From assembly GCA_033961575.1 (NCBI GenBank), contig CM066733.1, positions 133,226,421 to 133,290,420 on the forward strand: 64,000 bases of DNA, written 5' to 3'. Below the pieces are notes generated by a model. It did not search any database and was not told the origin of the DNA. It was given only the letters and a program-made list of their open reading frames with translations. Source of the stretch: Aselliscus stoliczkanus. Its lineage: Eukaryota; Chordata; Mammalia; Chiroptera; Hipposideridae. The translations under genes and the position numbers were made by a program. Below, piece after piece: positions 49,561-60,955 of this stretch. How positions within the stretch are numbered: position 1 is the first letter of the stretch; every line of letters begins with the position of its first letter.

Positions 49561-50824
49561 AATTTAAAATATTAGGTTAATTGGCCCATAGGAAATACAC
49601 AGTTCAATGTGTATTTTTAAAAGAAAAAGTATTTTTAATGAATATTAATCTTAAATACTTTTAAGAGGTCTTTCAAAAAGAAGAATGTTATAAATGTAAA
49701 TCTTTATGATTTATATTGTGCTGTATGATATTGTTGCAGTTATGCTTGTGAAAGCAGTTCCATCAATTCTGGATTTTTTTATTTTGCAAATGTCTGGCAT
49801 ACTTTCTTTTGTTGTTTATTGAATTCTGAGCTACTTGATAATGAACATGAATGTGTTTGAAGCTCTAGTCTGGCTCATATAGATGCACAGGGGTTTCCAT
49901 GATTATTTCAAATCCTATAGAGCCACCCATTGCTAATTCAAATCTGGCCAGACTTCTTGATTCTAATCTCATTCCAGAGTGAATTGAGGTTAGCTACTGG
50001 ATGGAATGTTCAGTTCAGTTGAATGTGAGCCTACTGCCAAGCTACATGTAAGCTGAGTGCCCTAGAGTGCCAGGTGATAAATCGAGGAAAGAGATCATAT
50101 GAGAATGATGTCTTAGCACAGGCACATTGTCCTCTTCTGCCAGAATATTGAGTAGAGTTGTAGGTCAGATACAAAGGAGACATAACTTTGCACTGTAAAA
50201 GGCAGCCTTCAAAGGACCAACTCATCTGAAAAACAAACAAAAAAACCTGTGCCAGTGAGGGCTGAATGTGAGCTACTCATCTTTGGATAGGTGTTTGATG
50301 AATAATGTATTCTTGGAGTGCCTTTCCAACTTTAGCAAAGAACACTCATGCTTTACAATACATCTGACTTAAGAAAAATGGATGGGTGCCCACCCAACCA
50401 CTTTGATGATCAGACATTGCCCCTTCCCCATCTACCCCAACAAGATCCATTGTCGTCCACACCTGACTGACTCCCTGAAAAACCGGAATGTTAAAGTAGT
50501 CTTGGATATCTGAGCATCCTAGTTCCAGATGAATGATGATACCACAAGGGTACCTCAGAATGCCAATGGTGATAAAAACACTTTAAATGTCCTGAAAAAC
50601 AGAGCTGGTATCTGAAGAAGACAAAGGAATAAGCTTTGGATTGTTTGGTTAGCATAGGTTACACACAACTTTGTGTGCAACTGCCAAATATCCTTCTTTT
50701 GAGCACATAGATTATATCACAAGAGGTAGCTGAATTTATGTTTGAAAAGTACATATACATTTTAGACTAAATAATGTTGAGAAATGTATACTGGATGCTC
50801 TTGTAAAATAGGCTTATAATTTTT
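49561..50824. other. Presumed intron, nothing recognised
   Basis: Ordinary non-coding sequence with no exon or repeat recognised. Confidence 0.45.
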
Positions 50825-51400
50825 TTAAATTTATACATTCATGCAGTTTAAAAAACAAAAACAAAAACAGAAAACAGAAAAGTATAAAGTAAACAGTAGC
50901 CTAAATCCTATTGTCCAGGGAAAACTTATTTTGCTAATACCTTTCCAGACATTTCTGTGTGGAAACATATTCAATTTTATATAAATGGGATGATGCCCTT
51001 CATACTGTTGTCTAACTTGGAGAAATATACATAGGGTGGCAAAAAAAATGTATACACATTTTAAGAAAGAAAAACTATGAAAATTGTAATAATATACACC
51101 GATAACAAAAGATGAATACAAGTCATGTTTGACTTCTGCAATTACAAGAGGTGCTCAAAGTGTTTACCATCAGTGTCCAAACACTTCTGATTATGGTGAA
51201 CTACACTTGAGCAATGTTGACCAAAGTGTCCACTTGTATACGTTTTTTTGTTTTGTTTTTTAGCATCCCCAGTATATATTCTTAATGGATAGATAAACTT
51301 CCATCAGGCACATCAGTACCCTGGCTTTGTTCTTTTTAGAAACAATCACTTTGCATGTTCAATATATTTGTTATACACACTAAGACCATATCTTGAAACT
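50825..51400. mobile_element. Old L1 3' UTR split by a mariner insertion
   Basis: The left part (AAAAGTATAAAGTAAACAGT, TTTATATAAATGGGATGATG, CATACTGTTGTCTAACTTGG) and the right part after 51274 (CTTAATGGATAGATAAACTT) read as one L1-type 3' UTR interrupted at a TA by the element at 51030-51272. Confidence 0.5.
51030..51272 (-). mobile_element. Mariner deletion derivative with transposase C-terminus
   Basis: A 243-bp unit sits between TA dinucleotides (51028-51029 and 51273-51274). The ends are imperfect inverted repeats: AGGGTGGCAAAAAAAATG then TATAC on the left, and on the reverse strand GGGGATGCTAAAAAACAAAA then CGTATAC on the right. On the minus strand 51198-51145 encodes HHNQKCLDTDGKHFEHLL, followed by a TAA stop (51144-51142). 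An HFEHLL-type end is characteristic of mariner transposases. The DDE catalytic core is absent, so the element cannot move on its own. It appears to be an internally deleted copy retaining only the ends and this C-terminal scrap. Confidence 0.8.
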
Positions 51401-52689
51401 GTGCTATCCAGTACACTAGTCATTAGCCATGTGTGACTATTTAAAACTAATGAAAAAATATATAATAAAATAATGAAAATTGATTAAAATTAAAAATTCA
51501 TTTCCTGAGTTGCACTAAGCACATGTCAAAGACTCAATGACCACACATGGCTGGGGGCTACACCATTGGACAGGATAGAATAGTTTCATCATTGCAGAAG
51601 GTTCTATTGGACTTCCTGTGTTGAAAGCACATGTTCTTCAGGCATAGACTTAAGGGCTGGAGTTTTATTTATACACCTGTATTTTCCAAGCACTTTGACT
51701 TTTGACTTTTACCAACAGAATTTAGGGTTAAATGCGAATTTAGAAGCCAGAAGTCACAACTCAGCCATTTAGATAAAGAAAGCAAAGAGAAAGACTTTTC
51801 CACTATTTCCAATGATTTCTCAAAGATCTTGGCTCCCAGCTGTTCTGGTGACACTCTTGGTGATGCTCTGTTCTATTGAGACATCTTCATTCTTGCTCAC
51901 TCAGAATGAGTGTGAGAATCTGAGGATGGGTGCTCCCTGGTAGATTGGATTCCATCCTACTTCAGCGTGGGAAAATCACTCCAAATATCAGAATATAAAT
52001 AAAACAAGGCCAATTAATGAGCAGCAGGGTCTGGGAACTGGATCCAAGTCAACCACCCACCTGCAGCTTCTCCAGATCTTATGTTATAATGATGAGAAAA
52101 AGAATGGGAAAAAAAAAATGTGTTCTGTATCATGTTCTCAAGCTGAGCAAATAACCCCTCCCCCTTTTCTGGTCCCTGTGTCTCTAGAGAACATAATACA
52201 AAATTAAATTCCAGGCTCACTCCAATGATTTGAGAAGAGAAACTTTCAAATTTTCAGAATTTATGTTCAGTTTGAATAAGCACCTAAAATTACATACACT
52301 CCAATCTCACACTACAACCCCTCCAGTCCCTTAAATCTCTGGAGGCTGAAATTTTGGCAGTGAGAACAAACATTCTCACAGAGATTTCTTATCCTTCCTC
52401 TTTTCACTTAAATTTTAGCTTCTTCACAGTGGCCTTGGGGATTTCATTTCAACACGTCTTCTCCTAGTCCTAGTAGGAGTATGGAAATATGAGAAGAAAA
52501 TAACAGCACAAACAGAGATTTCCAATTTCCATAGGTTCCCCAAATGGTTCAGTATGAGGTCTGTAGGAAGACTTGCAGCCATTTTTCATTTGATGTGAAC
52601 TGTCTTATCTCTGCTTATGATTCATTTTTTTTTGTTCAGTGAATACCCATTTGGTGTGAAGATCTTTCTCAAGTCTCTATCCTAAGGAG
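51401..52689. other. Presumed intron, nothing recognised
   Basis: Non-coding DNA with stops in all frames. ATGTGTGACTATTTAAAACT and CACACATGGCTGGGGGCTAC near 51430-51570 may be an old DNA-transposon scrap. Confidence 0.4.
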
Positions 52690-53215
52690 TATTGTCTTTA
52701 TTTATTTATTCATTCCTTTGCTTAAGCATTTATTGAGCATCTGCTATGTACTAGGGGGAGAGCCAAGCATTATTTTTACTAACATGAATAAGAAATGGTT
52801 CCTGTCCTTAAGAATCTCTATTCTTAAAAAGAGAAGCAAGATGTGATGAATGCTAGGATGAAATGCTGCACAGAGGAGAGACATCCATTGCAAAATGGGG
52901 TGGGGGTGGGGGCATGGTCTAAGAAAACTTCCTTCAGGAGGAGATTCTTGAACTGAGTCATAAAGGACATCTACAAATTATCCATAGAGTGAAGGTGGGT
53001 AGGAATATCCCAGCATAAGGAAAGGTGACAATGGCAGAATGTCTGCAGGAGAGCAAATCAGGCAGGCAATAAGGCTGGAAAATTAGCCAGGGTCAGATAA
53101 TGAGAGGCCCCCTATTTCATTCTGAAGATGATATAAAGCCATTGAAGAATTTTAAAGTTGCAATGACAAAAGAGATTCATAATTTCAGAGAGATTAATGT
53201 GGCATGTTGGAAGGA
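52690..53215 (-). mobile_element. L2 LINE fragment
   Basis: TTATTTATTCATTCCTTTGC, CATTTATTGAGCATCTGCTA, TTCCTGTCCTTAAGAATCTC, AACTTCCTTCAGGAGGAGAT and TAAGGCTGGAAAATTAGCCA follow reversed L2 over about 500 bases, one of the longer copies in the window. Confidence 0.55.
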
Positions 53216-53917
53216 ATGCATTAAAAGGGAACACACATGAGAAGGGAAAGAGAAAGAGGCCAAATAGATGGTGACAACAGTGCCTCAGACAAGAAATTAA
53301 TGCTTAAAATAAGGGATTACTAAAAATAAAGAAGTACCCAGTGAGATGAATTCAGTATATATTGGGAGGTAATATTTTCAGGATTTAATAACCAGTTGGA
53401 AAAATGAAAGGGAGCTAGAATGGTTTCAAATATAATTGAGTGTTTAAAAAAATAAACTAATCTGTTAAGATTTGTTTTGAGGGAGGGGTGCTTATCATCA
53501 GAACATATATCCGTGCCTCTGTAATATGAAATATATGAAACAGTCCTAAGACAGGGGGAAAAAAAGAAGAAGAGCTCTCCTATGTGCATCACAGCTGACT
53601 CTCATTCTAGAAAACCTTGCCTCTCAGATTAGTGCTCTATTTTCCAGACTTCAGTAACTCTCTTGAAAACAAACTAGCAAAGAAATCTAAACAATCATTT
53701 GCTATGTAGGATATTTTGAATTTTGGCATCAACCTATATAAGACCCCTTTGGTCATTTAGCCAACAAAGTTTACTGAGATTTATTCTGTGCTAAGCATTG
53801 CAAGTACGAGAGGAGATGGATCCTCTAGTCAAAGCACTCTTTATCCCATTTTTATTTGCATATTTGTGTATTTGTTTGATTGTTTGATTTACCTAGTTAT
53901 TATCATCATATATTACA
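53216..53917. other. Presumed intron, nothing recognised
   Basis: AT-rich, no gene or repeat recognised. Confidence 0.45.
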
Positions 53918-54105
53918 GCAGTAGTCCTCAAACTGTTCCATGAATAAGAATCACATGGAGAATTTGTTAAACTACTTTCCTGGGCCTTCATCCTAGAGAT
54001 TATGATTCAGTAGGTCAGTTGGGGTATGACCCATGAATTTGCATGTCTAGCAATTTTATAGTTGTTGCCAATATTACTGATCTGAAGACCATACTTGAAG
54101 AATGA
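53918..54105 (+). mobile_element. MER5A hAT-Charlie fragment
   Basis: CAGTAGTCCTCAAACTGTTC, AAGAATCACATGGAGAATTT, GATTATGATTCAGTAGGTCA, GAATTTGCATGTCTAGCAAT and TGAAGAATGACT follow MER5A in forward orientation. Confidence 0.75.
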
Positions 54106-55410
54106 CTAGTTTACAGCTTTGAGTGAGAGTAACTCTGATCTGTGAAGCAATGTAAAGTTCTTTCCTGTGGTCCTAAAGTTCCCAGAGCATGGCATTGACG
54201 TCAGTGGGAATTACACAGGCAACAAAGGTGTCACACCAAGGCCTTAAGTGTTTATGACCAAGCCCTCACCACCGAGGCTCTTGCCTCCTGTTTTTCAGTT
54301 GCATTTCCCATTGGGCATTGCTGTTGTTATTGGTCTGTAAGTTGCTGCAGTTACGGCTCTTGATGAGGTCAAACAGTCCCACTTGGAGAAGCTTGAGAAA
54401 TGGGAGCAAACTTTTCTCTCTCTGAACTTCTTTTATCCTAGCTTAAAAGTCAAAGATTAATAAACTGATCATCTCATCACCTTCAGAAGGTGCCAAATAT
54501 TATTATACCAGACCCTGGAAAGGTTGTAATGGTCAGCTCAAGGACAGTGATGCAGCTAGCCTGGACCACAAAAAAGATAAATGGGTAAGAACATGTCTCT
54601 CGCAGTAGCACTGTGAAGTGAATACCTTGCCAATTGTCTCGGCTATGTATTAGTTTTCTTGTGAATGGTTTCAAATTATTAGGTCTCTTCTAGGTAGAGC
54701 TATCTCTTCTATTTATTTATGATATTCCAGAGTTTTTCTAGGCTTTGCCTTTAAGTGTATATTTCTCAGTCTCACATACAGGAAAATCAAGCAGGAAATT
54801 ATTGAGTAATTCAGTATCAAGGGAAGAGAGAAGCAATAGAAATAGAAAGAGGAATAAATTTAAAGACTACTATAAAGCAAATGGTGAAAGGCTTGGCTTC
54901 TCCAACAAGGGGCTATACGGGAGAAGAAGACATAATTGAAATTAACTCCCAGGTTTCCAACTCTGTTGATCAGGGGAAGGATGTATCGATTACATAAATA
55001 TGGAGATTGGTTTGGGTGAAATGCTGAAATTTTGCTTTAGACATCCAGTTGATAATGGGACAGGCGAGTGGAAGTATTTTTTAAATGGTTGGAAATCCAA
55101 GACTGGGGTTCAGGTGAGAACAGTGGCTCGGAGAATAATGTTGGGACATCTCTACTTAGGAATAAAAACTGAAGCCCTGTCAGTGATGAGCTCAGTGAGA
55201 GAGGGTTCATGAAAGAACAGTCAGAGGATTGAGAACTGACCCCTAATTGTCCTTCCAGAAGTGCTCCAAATAAGTTCTTATTGTATTTGATGCCTTTCTG
55301 TATTTTCAGTTAGTGTTTTGGTTAAATTGTAAATAGTATTTCTGAAACACAGTAAAAGGTTGCCAATTAAGAAATACCACCATTTGACTGAGGATGTGCA
55401 CATATTCATT
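54106..55410. other. Presumed intron, nothing recognised
   Basis: Non-coding DNA. Two plus-strand ORFs (54745-54939 and 55000-55212) show no recognisable family. Confidence 0.42.
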
Positions 55411-55535
55411 TTAACACATTTTTTGCGGGAAACAAGTAGACTCATCATATAGCTTTTTATGCCCGATTACAAAGTGAATGTGGGAAACGAGTAAACTCGT
55501 CATATAGCTTTTTATGCCCGCTTACAAAGTGTTAA
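55411..55535. mobile_element. piggyBac-type MITE with internal 55-bp duplication
   Basis: A 125-bp unit begins and ends with TTAA, the piggyBac target sequence (55411-55414 and 55532-55535). The terminal inverted repeat starts TTAACAC at both ends and continues imperfectly to GCGGG. Inside, a 55-bp unit starting GGGAAAC is repeated directly (55427-55481 and 55482-55535). The copies share CATATAGCTTTTTATGCCCG, and the second contains the palindrome CGAGTAAACTCG. The GCGGGAAACRAGT and GGGAAACGNGTAAACTCG wording closely resembles the ends of piggyBat-like elements in bats, as I recall them. There is no transposase, so it would depend on one supplied in trans. Confidence 0.78.
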
Positions 55536-58500
55536 TATGCGCCCACCTATATAGGAAATATGGCTTAATTTTTGGTATAGAGGTTGAACTGGGGAGCATT
55601 TTCAATTCTCTCAGAAAAGCAGAATAAAATAGTCTGAAATAGCATGCTAACTACCATTAAAATGTCTGTAACTTTTCTCCTTTTTTTTTCATATCATTCA
55701 TGCCATGTGATACTGATGTGGGATCCTTTCCAGCCAAATTTGAAAGGCCTCCCGTGAAGTTGCAAACCCAATGGTTTGGAAGAGAGATTTCAAATAACTC
55801 AAAATACACAGTGTAAACAAACTGGCCTTTTAGTATGAAGTGTACTAAATTAAAGAAACCAGATGCTTTGGTTGGCTTGGACTAACTGGATTATGATTGG
55901 CTGTGTTTCACTAACCATTTTCTTTGGGGCCTCCACACCTCCTTCTCATCCTTTCTTCCTCCTTGCCCTCTTTCTTTCTCTCCCTCTCTCCTCTCACATC
56001 CCTCCTGATCTATTTGGGTTTTGTTTTCAGATGGCCATAAGCTCATCAGATACAGGAGGCATATCCCCCAAATATCAAATAGTTGCTGAAAATAGAGTTG
56101 TTCATTTAAATTGTTTGCCTGTACTCACAAAAATGTGCTTACTGGAAACCTGGTGTGAAAGTCTGAATCACACCTTCAATCGCAGTTCTTAATGTGAAGG
56201 ACTTTTCTATGTAATAATTTTATTTGACTTAAAAATTAAACATTAAAATATTCCTCTTCCAATACTACTAAATGGGACTTTTATAGGGTCTTAGGGAATC
56301 ACTTAGATCCATAAATCTCCCAGCTATTTTTTCATCTAAAATCAGGAAGCCTCACAACCCTCTGAGAAAGGGGTCCAAACCCAAATATTCAAGTTCATTG
56401 AAAGTTCGATGAAACCTTAATGAGATTGAGTGGCTTTCCCTGACACAGAAGCTTTTACTGGTCAAATCTATGCTATCTCAAATTAATTGATGCTGTGGGA
56501 AATAATTTAATTAATGTGGATTGAAATTCACTTTCATCTGAAGTATCTAGAGAACTGTACCAGAAATGTATTTTCAGCTTGAACTCTAGGGATAGGCTCT
56601 CGAGAAGAGAAGGAAAGGGGAAAGGGGAAAGAAATTTCAGGCCCAAAGCAGTAAGACAGGTCAATGATACTGCCTCAATGATTAATATGCCATATAGGTG
56701 GGGGCAATTTCATGTTTCTGTGGTTTAAGATAAACACCAGTAGACTCGGATAGAAGGGTTGCTTATGGCTTAGTTAATAAAGGTGGTTGTGAAACATTTT
56801 GTAAGTATAAAGTGTTCTATCCGTATTAGGTGTAAAAAAGTAATTGCCAGACACCACCTCACAACTGTGAAATACTTCCGTATTTCAACTGGATAAAGGA
56901 ATTTTGTAGGCCAGGGCATCTAAAATGTATAAGTATTTATGTTCTCCCCTTAGGGAAAAATTTTTGTTGTGCTTTAGCAAATCAAAACTTACGAGTGGCA
57001 CTGGTTCCAAATAAGTTTGGGGTGGGGGCAGTTTTTTTTCCTTCAAGGAAAAAACACACCACAAAATCTCCATGGCCTCCTTGTTTCTTCCAACACCCAT
57101 CACTGCCACCCTTTTTCTCCACCCTCCTTCCCCTTATGGGTCTCAGCTCCAGGCTGATGGCTGGCCCTATGGCTTGATTCTGGCACTTGCAATAGAGCCC
57201 GGTGGAACGGGCCGGCCATATCCTGGAGACCAATGTTCCAATGTTTATCCCACTCCAGTTGAGCCCGACAATAAATCTTTTCTAAGATGCACTTTTGTAA
57301 GAGACACATTTTCAAGCATCTTAAAGCGGTAACTGATGCACCAAAGAGATAGGACTTTTTTGTTGGTTAGTCTTTTATTCTGCAGTTTGACTTAGCTTCC
57401 TAGTTGTGAAACAGGAGAAGAAAAGTAGGTCTACCCCCCTTTTCTGCTGCGTCACTCACTTCTCAGAAGCAGGAGAAAAGGAGTTATTCTTTTCAAAGAA
57501 ACTACACATACAGAATGAATCAGGAAATCCTTTTTTGTGTCTTGACTTTGCATACATATGCCAAAAGTGTCGTCCTGGTATTATTTGTCTTGAAGTGTAT
57601 GGGGATTTGTCAAAAGCAAAGACAAAACCTTCTGAGCTGGTGGCCCAGTTTGTCTTGCTTTTGTAATGCACAGGGGGCTGGGTGTTCAGAGAAACAGCTC
57701 TGTGCCCGGCTGACTGTTGGCTGGTGGAATCAGTAAACATCCCAGATATGGAAATCTTAACTTTTATTAGTAGGATGCTGGCTATCCATGGAATGTAGAG
57801 CTGAAGGCAAAGAGTTGAGGCAAAATAGTGGAAAGTCAATATTAAAAAGTAAAAGGAATTTGTGAAGCTCTCACCCTTTTCCGAGAACAACTCCACTTAT
57901 AACCCTGGGAAGTGAATGTTAGGTGTCATATTTACTGCGTGTCTTTGCTCAACTTTAAGACCTGGCCTCACCATATTCCATCTCCCTGGGCAACACTGAG
58001 ATGACAGAGGGTAATTGAGCTGCAGAGGCCACACTGAGGACTTGGTGCTATTTCATAATTCAAGCCACCTTTGGGTGATTATTAAGCTCTCAGCTTGGTG
58101 AGATTTTTGGATTACTCATCCCCAGGATGTTTGCCCATAATACCCTTATGGTTTTGCTTTATCGGTTGAGTTTTACAGTCTTTTACTAGGCTGTGCTTGC
58201 TTATTTCTTACATAGGTATTTTTAACATTAACTCAACAGATAGTTATTCTGCAGCACTTTCTAATAGGCCCCACCAAAATGCGTCTTTGTAAAAAGAGAA
58301 ACTTCCCATTATTTTGTTTTCTATGTTTGGCTGTGTATCTGGGTAACTGGAGTTATGACCTCCATGTTTAGGGAATATTCCAATACTCTGAACCATTCTG
58401 AATACAACTAGTCTGTACCTTTCTTTGGCATCTGCTCTTATGTTACTCTTCCTTTCCATGTCTAATATGATACTACCTGTACTTTCAGTATTCTAGTTCA

Positions 58501-59088
58501 TTTCTTAATGACTTTTAAATATTCCCATATGCTATCTGTTTTTTTTTCCTTCACGCTCCCTCTTCTAGTCCACTTTGGCCCCATATTGAAACCCTTCAAA
58601 AAGGCACATATTACAATATTGGTACATGTGGGAATCCAGTGTCTTTTTTTCCCCGACCAACATAGCTACAGGAATTTACAAAACCTTGACACCAATATGA
58701 CTATGAGTGTGCCTTTCATCCAAGGGTCAATTTTCATTGCATCTCTTTTGACAAAGGATTAAAGATGCAGATATTTTACTCAGAATTTAAAAAAAAAAAA
58801 AAACATAAAAAGGAGAGTGCTGTTATTAGAGACACTCAGCAACAGCTTGAGAATGTCAGCAACTCAAGCTGTGAGCAAATAGCGCCAAGGTGGATGGAGC
58901 AGCTGCTTCAGAAGAATATTGAGAAGCCAGCTGTTATTCCCATTGGCACAGGAATGTGCCAATCACCACCCAAACTGCAGGAAGCCTGGGCCAGACTCTG
59001 GGGGAAAGAGCACCTTCTCATGCCAACTCAAAAAGGGCTGGTTGTTTCTATGTGTCAAAATTATATCCACTTTTCCTTATGATGTACT
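55536..59088. other. Presumed intron, no repeat recognised
   Basis: About 3.5 kb without a repeat I can name. ORFs at 55863-56192, 57456-57896 and 58765-59082 lack protein signatures. The last starts just before an A-run (58788-58802), which gives it a Lys tract. Confidence 0.42.
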
Positions 59089-59097
59089 TTTCTCTCT

Positions 59098-59205
59098 CTT
59101 TTTTTTTTTTTGAGGGCAGTGTTACTGGCCCTCATATGTGGGACCCGAACCGGGGCCGCCGGCTTCCCAGGCCAGCGCTTAACCACTGCACCACTTGGAC
59201 GACCC
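59098..59205 (-). mobile_element. tRNA-derived SINE, family B
   Basis: A short T-run, then GAGGGCAGTGTTACTGGCCC, TCATATGTGGGACCCGAACC, GGGGCCGCCGGCTTCCCAGG and CCAGCGCTTAACCACTGCAC, ending ACGACCC. It is a reversed copy of the family at 42116. Target duplication not clear. Confidence 0.85.
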
Positions 59206-60634
59206 ATTTTCCCTTCATCGGTTGGAATGAGAAAGAAAGAATATTGAGGAGCGAAACATGTTTCGCTTTCATGTTTCAGTGATATGACAGATAATTTTAT
59301 GATTTAAATATTGATTATAGCATAGCTGAGTATCTTATTTTGATTGATGATGCAAACATAAACAAATACAAGTGAATTTCATTGGGTGAGTAATGTACCA
59401 TCCCATATGGATCAGTCCATTTTCCTCAAGCTCCCTAACTGGGCACAAGAAATTTTGTTTTAAAAAAAAAACAGTACTTCAAAATTTCCCTGACAGAATT
59501 TTTTACCTCCAAGCAAAGAGAGAAAATACATTTTCCTCTAAGTTTGTTTACCACAAAGTAGGAAGAGCAAGAGACATCCCCTCTCCCCCACCAAAATTTA
59601 TTCTGACTTGGAATTGAAGTCAATTCTATAAAACTGAGGCCTAGTTAACTTTCAGTCTGGCTGAACATAATTAATTTTTTGAGATTCGCAAGCATTAATT
59701 TAGACAAGTGATTCGAAAGCAGTAATTTCTGGTCCCTACTTTTCAATGTCTAAAGCATGCAAAGTTTCCTAATTTAATAACATAGTCTCCAAAAGGGAAT
59801 ATAAAAGAATCCTTCTCATGTACACATATTCCTACTTTGAGGAATATGTACATATATGGGTTCCTAGCTTGAAGGCAATTTACTCTTATACGCTTGTTAG
59901 AGATTGTAATGCAATGTAGATATGTAGCAAGCAGAGTGATGTTTTATAACTGAAATTGGTAAATCTTTTGCTCTGAGAACTATCCCAGAAATTTAAATAA
60001 ATAAATAACAAAACGATTAGACTTTCCATGGTTTCAACAAGTCAATCCTGGTGGGAGAAACTCCTCTCTCTAAATCACATAAGGAAGAGCAGACAATCAA
60101 TGGCAATTCTTTGGAGCAATCCATCCCATTACCAGTACACCAGTACCCACTAGATGATATTACTGATTGTTTGGTTTTTTTTACCAGGAAGCAATAAAGC
60201 TGCTAAGGAGCAATCCTGAAAATTGGACAGACTAGAGAGATAGGATCAGATGGAGCTAGGTAAAGACTCAGTGCAGGAAATGAAGATATGAGTTTGTAAC
60301 ATGTTATAGCATGTTCTGTACATGTCATACATGTTATGACATGTTGTCATACTGCTGGGGAGAGGGAGAAAAAAGGTTACTCCATAAGTGGGAATGAAGC
60401 AGTATGATCTTTTTCAGAGAGACATGACAGACAACCCCTCTTAGTATTAGGAGAGAAAACAAGAGAAATTGGTTCAAAAATTCACAAACACTATATCCTG
60501 AACATTCCTGACTGAGGGAGAGCATAAACTATGTGAGGAGAGAAGGCAGTGACACATTAAAAAGTATTGAAGTACAATGCAAAAAAAAAAACATTACCGT
60601 AAATGTCATAAGGGAAAATGAGATTAGAAGTCAG
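59206..60634. other. Presumed intron with a CATG cluster
   Basis: AT-rich, no exon or named repeat. Five CATG motifs at 9-11-bp spacing lie at 60300-60343. Confidence 0.45.
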
Positions 60635-60955
60635 GTGAACAAAAGCCCATATGTGATATGATTCCATTTATATAAAATGTCCAGAACAGGGAAATTTTTG
60701 GAGACAGAATGTAGATCAGTGACTGCTTAGGGCCAAAGAGGGGAGGGATGGGAGCCTAGAAGGGTGATAACTCTAATAAATGGTACTGGGTTTCTTTTTG
60801 AGATAATGAAAATGTCCAAAAGTTGACTGTGATGGTAGTCACACATGTCTGTGCTTCTACTAAAAACTGCTGAATTATACACTTTAAATGGGTGTATTGT
60901 GTGGTATGTAAATTACATCTCAATAAAGCTGTTACTTAAACACTGTAAAATAATA
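60635..60955 (+). mobile_element. L1 3' end
   Basis: ATGATTCCATTTATATAAAA, TGTCCAGAACAGGGAAATTT, GGTACTGGGTTTCTTTTTGA, TTGACTGTGATGGTAGTCAC, CTGCTGAATTATACACTTTA and ACATCTCAATAAAGCTGTTA follow the terminal part of old mammalian L1 elements closely, with a final AATAAA signal. Confidence 0.78.

Noticed and set aside
57456..57896. 146-codon minus-strand ORF
   Set aside because: No family recognised; plus-strand ORFs overlap it; no promoter or splice context.
58765..59082. 105-codon plus-strand ORF with a Lys-rich start
   Set aside because: The Lys tract comes from an A-run; the rest matches no family I know and there are no splice or promoter signals.
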